The notes beneath the pieces were generated by a model that was not told the DNA's origin, made no database searches, and was given only the letters and a program-made list of their open reading frames with translations. Below, piece by piece: positions 15,669-23,005 of a stretch of DNA of 38,617 nucleotides; positions within the stretch are counted from its first letter, which is position 1; every line of letters starts with the position of its first letter. Source of the stretch: Candidatus Hydrogenedentota bacterium (GTDB taxonomy: Bacteria; Hydrogenedentota; Hydrogenedentia; Hydrogenedentales; SLHB01); contig JACQVH010000165.1 in assembly GCA_016209895.1 (NCBI GenBank), forward strand, positions 1 to 38,617, read 5' to 3'. The position numbers and the translations under genes are program-made.

Positions 15669-16973
15669 ATGGCTTCCGACACTCTGACCGCGCAGGCACC
15701 CGTGGACCTTTCCGTCATCATTCCGGCGATGAACGAGGCGCCGAATCTTTTTCGGCTCCTGCCGGCGTTGCGCGAGATTTTGGACCACCTCGGCATGCGG
15801 TGGGAAGTGCTGGTAGTTGATCCGGAATCGCCGGATGGCACGGCGAAAGTGGTGGAACAGGCAGGCGCGCGCTATGTGATTGACGAGGGACGCGGCTACG
15901 GCGCGGCGATCATGAAAGGGGCGGCTCAGGCGCGCGGCACGTATGTGTTGACGATGGACGCGGACCAATCGCATCCGGCGGAGTTTATTCGTTCGCTCTG
16001 GGAACGCCGCAATTCGGCCGACATTGTAATCGCGTCGCGTTACGTGCATGGCGGGCATGCCGACCAGCCCTGGTTTCGCCACGTGCTCAGCCGCATCTTG
16101 AACAAGTTCTTTGCGGTGGGCCTGTCCATTCCGGTGCGAGACCTGTCCAGTGGTTTCCGGTTGTACCGTCGCAAAGTCTTGGAGCGCATGCACCCGGACT
16201 TTCAGAATTTTGTCATCCTGGTGGAGATTCTGCTGCGGGCATTTGCCAACGGCATGCATATTCAGGAAATCCCGTTTGATTACCAGCCGCGACGTTCCGG
16301 CGCTTCGAAGGCGAAGATCATCAAGTTCGGTTGGGACTACCTCCGGCTGTTCTATCGCATGTGGAAAATTCGGAATTCCATCGCGTTTCCCGATTACGAT
16401 TGGCGCGCGTATGACAGCCGCATCCCGCTGCAGCGTTATTGGCAGCGGCGGCGGCACCTGATCATCATGCGGTTGACGCCCAGTTTCGTCCACACCGCGG
16501 ACATCGGCTGTGGGTCGAGTCGGATCATGGCGGATTTACCTCACGCCGTCGGCGTGGATTTCCGCTTTGACAAACTGGCGTTCATGCGCAAGACGAACCA
16601 GCGGCTGGTCCAGAGCGACGGGCTTCGGCTGCCGTTCAGAGACGGCGAATTCGAGTGCGTGATCTGCTCGCAGGTGATCGAGCACGTCCCCGAAGAGAAC
16701 GGGCGACTGCTCAATGAGTTGACACGTATTCTGAAACCGGGCGGGACGCTCGTGCTTGGCACTCCCGACTATGGACGTTGGGAATGGATTTGCACCGAAT
16801 GGCTATACGGCAAAGTGGCCCCCGGGGCCTACGCGGACGAGCACGTTACTCATTACACCTTCGACTCGCTGTGCACTGCGCTGGCCTCGCGCGACTACGA
16901 ACTGCTGGAACACCACTACATCTGCCACGGAGAGTTAATTCTTGCCGCGAAGAAGCGAGGGTCAGGCAAATAG
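15669..16973 (+). CDS. Fusion of a GT2 (DPM1-like) glycosyltransferase with a class I SAM methyltransferase
   Basis: 434 residues. Residues about 12-230 form a dolichol-phosphate-mannose-synthase-like GT2 domain: LSVIIPAMNEAPNLF, VLVVDPESPDGTAKVV, GRGYGAAIMKGAAQARG, and the metal site TMDADQSHPAEF. A short basic linker leads to a class I methyltransferase: motif I TADIGCGSSRIMADL near 280, the acidic strand GVDF, LPFRDGEFECVICSQVIEHV, and LKPGGTLVLGTPDYG. Neither part has a membrane segment. GT2 enzymes of this group move a sugar from a nucleotide donor to a polyprenyl phosphate or glycan; the methyltransferase may methylate the same glycan or lipid. The frame is continuous through the joint, so this is a genuine fusion and not two genes. 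A promoter lies upstream. Confidence 0.9.
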   Translation: MASDTLTAQAPVDLSVIIPAMNEAPNLFRLLPALREILDHLGMRWEVLVVDPESPDGTAKVVEQAGARYVIDEGRGYGAAIMKGAAQARGTYVLTMDADQSHPAEFIRSLWERRNSADIVIASRYVHGGHADQPWFRHVLSRILNKFFAVGLSIPVRDLSSGFRLYRRKVLERMHPDFQNFVILVEILLRAFANGMHIQEIPFDYQPRRSGASKAKIIKFGWDYLRLFYRMWKIRNSIAFPDYDWRAYDSRIPLQRYWQRRRHLIIMRLTPSFVHTADIGCGSSRIMADLPHAVGVDFRFDKLAFMRKTNQRLVQSDGLRLPFRDGEFECVICSQVIEHVPEENGRLLNELTRILKPGGTLVLGTPDYGRWEWICTEWLYGKVAPGAYADEHVTHYTFDSLCTALASRDYELLEHHYICHGELILAAKKRGSGK

Positions 16974-17055
16974 CTGCGGGCTTAGTACACAACTACGAGC
17001 CGCGGTGGCCAGAGTTAGTTGGTGAATACTCTGAGTGGCTAACGCGTCGCCGCCC

Positions 17056-17265
17056 TCAGAGGGTGGACAGTTCCGCTTCCAACGGCTTGTCCTTTCGGAA
17101 GCGGCTGACACCCAGGATGCTGAAGCCGATCACGTGGCCGGCGGCGTCTACTCGTTCCATAACCGCGTCGTTCGAGGTTTCTTTCATGTAGCCGGCAACG
17201 TCTGAAAAACGAACTTCCAAGTAGTCGGCTTCTGCGTCGAACCACACTTTCACTTTCTCGGCCAT
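17056..17265 (-). CDS. DUF2283 small protein
   Basis: 69 residues. The pattern VWFDAEADYLEVRF, then AVMERVDAAGHVIGFSIL, is the DUF2283 fold, a small beta-rich protein. The start ATG at 17265 has GGAGAAGAG just upstream and lies within the 3' end of the preceding gene, overlapping it by 16 bases. DUF2283 genes often follow DUF4258-type genes in an arrangement resembling toxin-antitoxin pairs, with DUF2283 as the likely antidote. No experimental role is known to me. Confidence 0.8.
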   Translation of the reverse strand: MAEKVKVWFDAEADYLEVRFSDVAGYMKETSNDAVMERVDAAGHVIGFSILGVSRFRKDKPLEAELSTL

Positions 17266-17567
17266 AGCTCTTCTCCGGCTTTAGGTTTGTCGGTCAAGTA
17301 GGCCGTGACGACAAACGCATCGTTCTCCCTGTATTTAACCACAACACACAGCCATTTGCCACCGACCGTAGTGTGCGGACAAGAATCGTAGTACAGACTT
17401 ACCGCTCGGTCAGAGCTCGAACGTCGCACGAATTGGGGCTGACGAAGCACCCGACGAATCTCCCCTTCCATTCCCATCATTTCCGCGTGTTCCAGAACGT
17501 GGGAGAGCCTTTCCGCCGTCAAGCGTACGCTGTTGCCGAAGCAGTCCTCGTATACTCTCGATCCCAT
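17250..17567 (-). CDS. DUF4258-like small protein, possible toxin partner of DUF2283
   Basis: 105 residues from ATG 17567, preceded by AGGGGGCAAGG. Features are an N-terminal helix with LTAERLSHVLEH, IRRVLRQPQFVRRSSSDRAVSLYY, and the C-terminal strands KWLCVVVKY and AFVVTAYLTD. The layout, with a His-containing helix followed by a sheet and a closing 'AYLT' strand, resembles DUF4258/RelE-like small folds also seen in phage-derived nuclease domains. The overlap with the DUF2283 gene supports a two-gene unit. Toxin activity is not shown by sequence alone. Confidence 0.65.
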   Translation of the reverse strand: MGSRVYEDCFGNSVRLTAERLSHVLEHAEMMGMEGEIRRVLRQPQFVRRSSSDRAVSLYYDSCPHTTVGGKWLCVVVKYRENDAFVVTAYLTDKPKAGEELWPRK

Positions 17568-17589
17568 CGCCTTGCCCCCTAATCCCGAG

Positions 17590-18999
17590 TCATACTGTTC
17601 GCGGCGGACGCTCGTGGGTGTCGCCGATGCGGTCCATCCATTCGGTCATATACCTCCGGAGGCGGGAAAGTGTCCTGCGATTGGATTCCTGGCCGGCCAC
17701 ATTGTTCATTTCGTAAGGATCGGCCCCCTCGTCGAACAACGCTTCGTCATTGACGTCGGTAAGGACGTATTTCCAGCGGCCAGTGCGGACCATTCGGTGG
17801 CCCATACCGAGCGTGCCGCCCACGCCGACGCATTCGCTGGCGACGTACTTGCGCAATTGGCGACGGGGATGGGCGAAAAGCGGAGCGAGAGACAGTCCGG
17901 AAAGATTGCCAGGTTTCGCGACACCGGTCAAATCCAGGACCGTAGGGACCAAGTCGAGGCTGGAGACCAGTGCCGGGCATCGGACCTGTTTTTTCGAGAG
18001 TCCGTTCCAATGGATGAACATGGGTATGCGCACGGATTCCTCGTGCATGGTGATCTTGTTGCCGAGGCCGTGGTTGCCGAGCAAGTAACCGTTATCCGAC
18101 AGGAACACGATGACGGTGTGCCCGTATAGTTTGGACGCTTCGAGTTGAGCGACCAGTTGCCCGACTTGCTGATCAAGGCGCGAAACAGCGGCGTAGTAGG
18201 CGCGGACATAGTCGAGCATCATCTCTCGGGTGCGCGGTGGACCGCCGGGTAGGTTCTTGTAGTTTCCAGTCACCGTGGTATCCCGAAAGAACCGTTGGCC
18301 GGGCATACCTTGGTTATAGATGCTGCCTTCCGGCGGAGACTCGAGAAAGTTGGGGTCAACCTCAAGTCTTGCGTCTCGATAAAGGTCCAGCCACTCGGGG
18401 CCGGGCCGCAGCGGCAGGTGGGGTTGTCGGGGCGCCACCCAGAGGAAAAACGGATCGGGATTACCGCGTCTTTGATCGAGGAATTGCGCCACGAAGGCGA
18501 ACGTCTCGTTGTCGGTTGTATCCTTGTGCTCTTCTCCCAGCATGAATCCGTAGTCGCGCGGTTCGCCCAAGTGGGACTTGCCGCAGAAGGCCGTCGTATA
18601 GCCGGCCCCGGCAAGTAAGTGCGCCACGGTTTTGTAGCGCTTTTCCTCGACCACACTCTTGCGGAAACCAGTAGGGTCAAGCGCAATTGCGCCGTGCTGC
18701 TGGGGGAACAGGCCCGTCAAGAGACTCGCGCGGCTGGCCACGCAGATGGGCGACGCCACGTAGGCATGGTCGAAAATGATTCCCTGGCCTGCCAACCTAT
18801 CCAGGGCTGGGGTCTTGACGACCCGATTGTTGTAACCGATGGCGCGGTAGCACTGGTCATCGCTGACGACCACCAGGAAATTGAGCGGGCGCTCTCGTCT
18901 GCGGGGAATCTTCCCAAGAATGGATGGCATCGTTAGCGAAATACCGGTGATACCAGACATTGTCAAGAAATCCTTGCGTGATAGTTGAACCTTTCTCAC
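17590..18999 (-). CDS. Secreted sulfatase (type I, formylglycine-dependent)
   Basis: 469 residues from a GTG at 18999 with AAGGAG six bases upstream. The N-terminus QLSRKDFLTMSGITGISLTM resembles a Tat signal with RK in place of RR. The metal-binding start VVVSDDQ (Asp47, Asp48) is followed by Cys86 in CVASR, the C-x-A/P-S-R motif that is converted to formylglycine, and by LLTGLFPQQHG. FLSDNGYLLGNHG near 300 supplies the second metal Asp/Asn pair, and GLGNKITMHEE the active-site Lys/His. It hydrolyses sulfate esters, probably of polysaccharides, given the many glycoside hydrolases nearby. It would need a formylglycine-generating or anSME-type maturase, which is not in this window. Confidence 0.92.
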   Translation of the reverse strand: MRKVQLSRKDFLTMSGITGISLTMPSILGKIPRRRERPLNFLVVVSDDQCYRAIGYNNRVVKTPALDRLAGQGIIFDHAYVASPICVASRASLLTGLFPQQHGAIALDPTGFRKSVVEEKRYKTVAHLLAGAGYTTAFCGKSHLGEPRDYGFMLGEEHKDTTDNETFAFVAQFLDQRRGNPDPFFLWVAPRQPHLPLRPGPEWLDLYRDARLEVDPNFLESPPEGSIYNQGMPGQRFFRDTTVTGNYKNLPGGPPRTREMMLDYVRAYYAAVSRLDQQVGQLVAQLEASKLYGHTVIVFLSDNGYLLGNHGLGNKITMHEESVRIPMFIHWNGLSKKQVRCPALVSSLDLVPTVLDLTGVAKPGNLSGLSLAPLFAHPRRQLRKYVASECVGVGGTLGMGHRMVRTGRWKYVLTDVNDEALFDEGADPYEMNNVAGQESNRRTLSRLRRYMTEWMDRIGDTHERPPRTV

Positions 19000-19441
19000 G
19001 TGTCACTCCTTCCCTTGCCGGGAGTCATAGGTACGGTCGGCGGGGACGCCGACCCTCCCGCGGCCACATCTCCGTCCGGCGGAAATCCTACGCTTAATCG
19101 AATTTTTGCAGAAGTATGGAAAGGGCCACAGTATACCACCTTGGGACGATTCGGGAGCCGGATTGAAGAGGGGCGGACCGAACACGATTTAGTCTTTAAC
19201 GTTGACTGAAACAGCGAGGGACCGAGCCTGCCGACCCGGTCCCTGTTGTATCGCATCACCCGCGTCAGCGTTCGGGTTTGTCACCAAGGGTACGACGTCC
19301 TCCATGCAGGTGAGGATGCCTAATCTTTAGACTCCGAACGACAAATCTCCGGACCGGGGAGTCTCCGCTTTCCCGTTGGACGAATCTTTACCATGGACAC
19401 CGGTGTGTCATGGATTTGACGATAGGACTAACCCTCCTTCG
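19000..19441. other. Non-coding stretch with hairpins upstream of the sulfatase gene
   Basis: I see no credible gene here. It contains the ribosome binding site of the sulfatase gene, a GGGA-loop palindrome (19035-19054), and a 7-bp stem-loop GGGACCG/CGGTCCC at 19218-19243 with a 12-base loop followed by a weak T-rich tail. There is also an imperfect inverted repeat around 19391-19411 (CATGGACAC and GTGTGTCATG). The region looks like decayed spacer bordering two gene remnants. Confidence 0.5.
19035..19054. repeat. REP-like palindrome with GGGA loop
   Basis: GGTCGGCG and CGCCGACC form a perfect 8-bp stem around the loop GGGA and are followed by CTCCC. A second copy with the same loop and the same CTCCC tail lies at 30279-30298, with a different stem sequence. 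Equal loop, stem length and tail with varying stem bases is the mark of an interspersed palindromic family. Both copies are intergenic. Confidence 0.6.
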
Positions 19442-19464
19442 CTAACGCTTCGGCGGGCAAGTCC
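19425..19464. repeat. Hairpin-forming repeat ending GGCGGGCAAG
   Basis: GGACT (19425-19429) and AGTCC (19460-19464) bound an inner segment with TTCGC, CGCTTCGG and the end GGCGGGCAAG. The end resembles GGCGGACAAG at 30461-30470. It lies at the 3' end of the InlB-like fragment. It may belong to a dispersed palindrome family. Confidence 0.4.
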
Positions 19465-19832
19465 ATATTCCCTGGTTACGGGGGATGATCTTAACCGTAC
19501 ACGACTTCTGCGAATTGCCGAGAGTAGCCGTTACGGACACCGCAGTCGTTTCCGTTCCGAGGTTCGTGGTAGCCGCAGGTCGTTGAAACCGAGGTAAAGT
19601 TAGCCACGAGATCGCGGTTCGCGCTGATCGCGAAGCTATAACCTGCCAAGGCGCTTACAGGTACGCCGTTTCCCGTCCAATTCTCGAATACATAGCCGGG
19701 GTTCGCGGTCGCGACAACCGTCACTTCCGTTCCACTGTCATACGTCCCGTCGCCGCTGGTTGTGCCACCGGCTGCGGGTGAGGCAGTAGTCGCCACGCTG
19801 TAGGTTTGCACGAAATTCGCCACCAGGACTCG
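19442..19832 (-). pseudogene. Fragment of a secreted protein with a divergent InlB B-repeat domain
   Basis: On the minus strand the frame from about 19832 encodes one InlB/Flg_new-type beta-grasp repeat: LVANFVQTYSVATTASP, GGTTSGDGTYDSGTEVTV, ANPGYVFENWTGNG, and SFAISANRDLVANFTSV. It has no start codon context or signal peptide, and its 5' side ends abruptly at about 19832 where a histidine kinase fragment begins on the other strand. After NFTSV (about 19600) the reading shifts by one base. The shifted frame gives plausible protein (TTNLGTETTAVSVTATLG) to a stop at 19442. The 5' truncation plus a probable frameshift indicates a pseudogene of a surface protein. Confidence 0.6.
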
Positions 19833-20174
19833 CTGACGCTGCTCACGAAAGCCGACGTGGGCATGGTGGACCTCGAGCGCGAACTGGTGATGCTCCCGGA
19901 CCTGATCTGCGAGTGTTACGACGACACGCTGATTCTTGGGGAATCACAAGGCCTCACCGTAACGATGGGGGCGTGTGAGGGGGCCATGGTGTTGGGCGAC
20001 CGGAACCGTCTACGCCAGTTGTTGCTGAACCTCGCCGACAACGCCGTAGAATATAACAAGCCGGACAGTTCGATTACGTTTTCGCTGCGGAACGTTGCCA
20101 ACTTCGCGGAAATCGTCATTACCAACACCGGGCGCCGGCATCCCGCTGAGTTGATATTGTACGCGTCTTTGTGA
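19833..20174 (+). pseudogene. Fragment of a sensor histidine kinase (HisKA end and start of the HATPase domain)
   Basis: The plus frame reads LTLLTKADVGMVDLEREL, the region just after the phospho-acceptor helix, then the N box RLRQLLLNLADNAVEYN and EIVITNTG. The sensor and His-box are missing on the left and the rest of the ATPase domain (G1/G2 boxes) is missing on the right. After NTG the expected PGIP is garbled to RRHP, while GIP reappears in another frame (GGCATCCCG), which indicates a frameshift before the stop at 20174. There is no start codon in a proper context. It is a remnant, not a working gene. Confidence 0.65.
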
Positions 20175-20224
20175 ATATTGCTAGACGTTTGCCGGCGTAG
20201 TGCGTAAAGGGAAGGGCCGTGGGG

Positions 20225-21697
20225 ATGACGACGGAGACGACGGAGCAAGACAAGCGGGGAAGCATTGTATATCTGACCGGCGTGTGTCTGGTGGCCACGC
20301 TGGGTGGATTGCTGTTCGGATACGATACGGCGGTGATTTCGGGCGCGGTAGGTTTTCTGGCGGAACGCTACAGTCTGGACCCGGCGGGCATCGGCTGGGC
20401 GGTTTCGAGCGCGCTGGTTGGATGCATTATCGGAGTTTCCATCGCGGGCGAAGTTACGGATCGGCTGGGGCGTAAACAAGGGTTGATCCTGGCGGCCGCG
20501 CTATTCTTCATATCCGCCGTGGGCACGGCCTTGCCGCGGAATCTTGCGGAATTCGTTGTGTATCGCATTGTCGGCGGGGTCGGGGTGGGAATCGCGTCCA
20601 TGGCGTCTCCCATCTACATTGCGGAAATCTCGCCCGCGGCTATTCGCGGACGCATGGTTTCGTTCAATCAACTGGCCATCGTGCTGGGCATGTTCGTGGT
20701 GTATTTCGTCAACTACTTTGTCGCGGGCCTCGGGGACCATGCCTGGAATGTGACCAATGGTTGGCGATGGATGTTTGGTTCCGAGGCCTTCCCGGCCTTG
20801 GGTCTCCTGGTGCTGATGTTCTTCGTTCCGAATTCGCCACGTTTTCTCGTCAAACAGGGACGCACGGCCGAGGCCTTCGCCGTCCTGGAGCGCGTGGGGG
20901 GCACGGCCCACGCGAAGGCGGAAGTGGCCGAGATCGAGCAGACCATCAAGATGAAGAGTGGTACCATGCGGGATTTGCTTCAGCCTGGCGTCCGGCTGCT
21001 TCTAGTCGTTGGAATCGCCTTGGCGGTGTTTCAACAAGTCACGGGGATCAATGTGTTCCTGTATTACGCTCCCGAAATTTTCAAGAAGCTTGGCACCGAT
21101 ACGGACGTCGCGCTGCTGCAGACGATCGTGGTCGGAGGCGTGAACATGCTGTTCACCTTTGTCGCGATCTTCACGGTGGACAAGATTGGCCGCAAGCCGC
21201 TCATGTTGGCCGGTTTCGCGGGGATGGGCATCTGCTTGTTTTCGATGGGCGTGTCGGCCTATCTGGAGAACGTCAACGCGTGGATGCTGATCTTTGTGTT
21301 GGGCTACATCGCCTGTTTTGCGACCTCGGTAGGGCCGGTCACCTGGGTCATTCTGTCCGAGATTTTCCCGACGAAGGTCCGCGGCCGGGCCTTGGCGATT
21401 GCGACGTTCTTCCTCTGGACCGCGAATTATGTCGTGTCCCAGACGTTCCCGATGATGGCGGAGAACGCGTATCTACAAAGGGAATTTCATGGCGGGTTCC
21501 CTTTCTGGGTGTACGGTGCTTTGTGTGTCGTGTCGTTGGTGTTTGTCTTCTATGCAATCCCGGAGACCAAGGGACGATCATTGGAGGAAATCGAGAGGAG
21601 TTTGGGCGCGCGCGGTCCGCGTCGGGAGGATTTTGCGGCGGTCGCGCCGACGTCCCGCGCGGAGGACGCGTGCTTTCCCGAGGAATTAGAGCCGTGA
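20225..21697 (+). CDS. MFS sugar porter family (XylE/GLUT-like sugar:proton symporter)
   Basis: 490 residues from ATG 20225; an in-frame GTG at 20219 is an alternative, and AAGGG fits either. Twelve membrane spans are apparent. Signatures of the sugar porter family are GGLLFGYDTAVISGA in span 1, DRLGRKQGL after span 2, RIVGGVGVGIASMASPIYIAE in span 4, FQQVTGINVFLYYAPEIF in span 7, DKIGRKPLM, and the C-terminal PETKGRSLEEIE. QQVTGIN is the sugar-binding segment of XylE/GLUT relatives. It likely imports a monosaccharide released by the hydrolases. It is followed after 33 bases by the URO-D-family gene and then by a secreted hydrolase, probably one operon. Confidence 0.92.
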   Translation: MTTETTEQDKRGSIVYLTGVCLVATLGGLLFGYDTAVISGAVGFLAERYSLDPAGIGWAVSSALVGCIIGVSIAGEVTDRLGRKQGLILAAALFFISAVGTALPRNLAEFVVYRIVGGVGVGIASMASPIYIAEISPAAIRGRMVSFNQLAIVLGMFVVYFVNYFVAGLGDHAWNVTNGWRWMFGSEAFPALGLLVLMFFVPNSPRFLVKQGRTAEAFAVLERVGGTAHAKAEVAEIEQTIKMKSGTMRDLLQPGVRLLLVVGIALAVFQQVTGINVFLYYAPEIFKKLGTDTDVALLQTIVVGGVNMLFTFVAIFTVDKIGRKPLMLAGFAGMGICLFSMGVSAYLENVNAWMLIFVLGYIACFATSVGPVTWVILSEIFPTKVRGRALAIATFFLWTANYVVSQTFPMMAENAYLQREFHGGFPFWVYGALCVVSLVFVFYAIPETKGRSLEEIERSLGARGPRREDFAAVAPTSRAEDACFPEELEP

Positions 21698-21730
21698 CCC
21701 GGTATGAGGTCTGAAGTCGGAGTGACTCGC

Positions 21731-22987
21731 ATGAATTCAGTGGAACGGCTCAAAGCGACGCTTGCTCACCGAGAACCGGACCGCGTGTGCGTGGATTTTG
21801 GCAGCACGGCCGTGACCGGTATGTCCACCTCGACAGTCGCCAGACTGCGGAGAGAACTTACGGGAGATCACAAGTACCGGGTGAAGGTGGTCGAGCCGTA
21901 TCAGATGCTGGGCGAGATTGATGATGCGCTTCTCGACGCGCTCGGCGTGGACGTGTTGCCGGTAATGCCGCCCAAGACGTTGTTTGGATTTGCGAACAAG
22001 GATTGGAAGCCCTTCACGCTGTTCGACGGGACAAAGGTGCTTGTGCCGGGCGATTTCAACGTGACCGAAGACGGCCACGGCGGCTGGTATATTCATCCGG
22101 AAGGGGACACGTCGGTCGCGCCGAGCGGCCACATGCCCAAGGATGGGTTCTATTTCGACGCCATTTGCCGGCCGGAGTCCGACGATGATCGCGAGCCGGA
22201 TCCTGCGGACAACCTGGAAGAATTCGGTCCATTGAGCGATGAGGACTTGCAGTACTTTGCCGAAACGGCGCGAGACGCGTCCGCCCGGGGCAAGGGGGCG
22301 ATCCTGACCGTTCCGGGTACGGCCTTCGGCGATATTGCGTTGGTGCCTGCCATGTGGCGGAAGCGAACCAAAGGAATCCGAGAGATCGAGGATTGGTATC
22401 TCGCGACGCTGGCCCGTCGGGAATATGTGTATACGGTGTTTGAAGGCCAGTGCGAAATCGCGCTTGAGAATCTGGCGCGTTTAGCGGAAGCGGTCGGGGA
22501 CAACGTGCAGGCAGCGTTTACCACCGGCACGGATTTCGGAACGCAGAAGGGGACATTTATTTCGGCTGCGACGTATCGCGACCTGTATCAGCCCTTTCAC
22601 CGCCAAATCAACGACTTCATTCACAAACACACCCACTGGAAAACGTTTATCCACTCGTGCGGAAGCGTCGTTGATTTCATCCCCGACTTTATCGAGGCCG
22701 GTTTCGACATTTTAAATCCGGTGCAATGCTCGGCGGCGGGGATGGATCCGCGTAAGCTCAAGCGCGAGTTTGGCAAGGACATCGTTTTCTGGGGCGGAGG
22801 AGTAGACACGCAAAAGACCCTGCCCTTCGGCACGCCGGATGACGTGTACAACGAAGTGAGCGAGCGAATCGAGATTCTGGGCGGAGGGGGCGGTTTCGTG
22901 TTCAACGCGATTCACAATCTCCAAGCGAATTCACCGATCGAGAACGTGATGGCGATGGTTCGCGCCCTGCGTGATAGCCGGTCATGA
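21731..22987 (+). CDS. Uroporphyrinogen decarboxylase-family protein (MtaA/methyltransferase-like)
   Basis: 418 residues from ATG 21731, which has GGAG eight bases upstream; an ATG at 21704 would add nine residues. The N-terminus NSVERLKATLAHREPDRVCVDFG and the C-terminal barrel are of the URO-D superfamily. HSCGS near 308 matches the His-x-Cys zinc ligands of MtaA/MtbA-like corrinoid methyltransferases. The later site reads NAIHNLQANSPIENV near 394, with His in place of the third Cys. It is unlikely to be haem biosynthetic HemE: the context is sugar uptake and hydrolysis, with no haem genes, and it carries an insert rich in acidic residues near 150-180. A methyl-group transfer role is inferred. 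Confidence 0.85.
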   Translation: MNSVERLKATLAHREPDRVCVDFGSTAVTGMSTSTVARLRRELTGDHKYRVKVVEPYQMLGEIDDALLDALGVDVLPVMPPKTLFGFANKDWKPFTLFDGTKVLVPGDFNVTEDGHGGWYIHPEGDTSVAPSGHMPKDGFYFDAICRPESDDDREPDPADNLEEFGPLSDEDLQYFAETARDASARGKGAILTVPGTAFGDIALVPAMWRKRTKGIREIEDWYLATLARREYVYTVFEGQCEIALENLARLAEAVGDNVQAAFTTGTDFGTQKGTFISAATYRDLYQPFHRQINDFIHKHTHWKTFIHSCGSVVDFIPDFIEAGFDILNPVQCSAAGMDPRKLKREFGKDIVFWGGGVDTQKTLPFGTPDDVYNEVSERIEILGGGGGFVFNAIHNLQANSPIENVMAMVRALRDSRS

Positions 22988-23005
22988 CTACGGAAGTTTG
23001 ATGCC

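Noticed and set aside
15645..16493. 282-codon minus-strand frame
   Set aside because: Antisense to the glycosyltransferase-methyltransferase fusion with clear catalytic motifs.
19806..20174. 122-codon plus-strand frame as an intact gene
   Set aside because: It holds only part of a histidine kinase, without the His box or the G boxes, and its first codons come from the opposite-strand InlB fragment.
21731..22987. Haem biosynthesis hemE
   Set aside because: The family is right, but the HxC zinc-site motif, the acidic insert and the sugar-operon context point to a methyltransferase-like paralogue.
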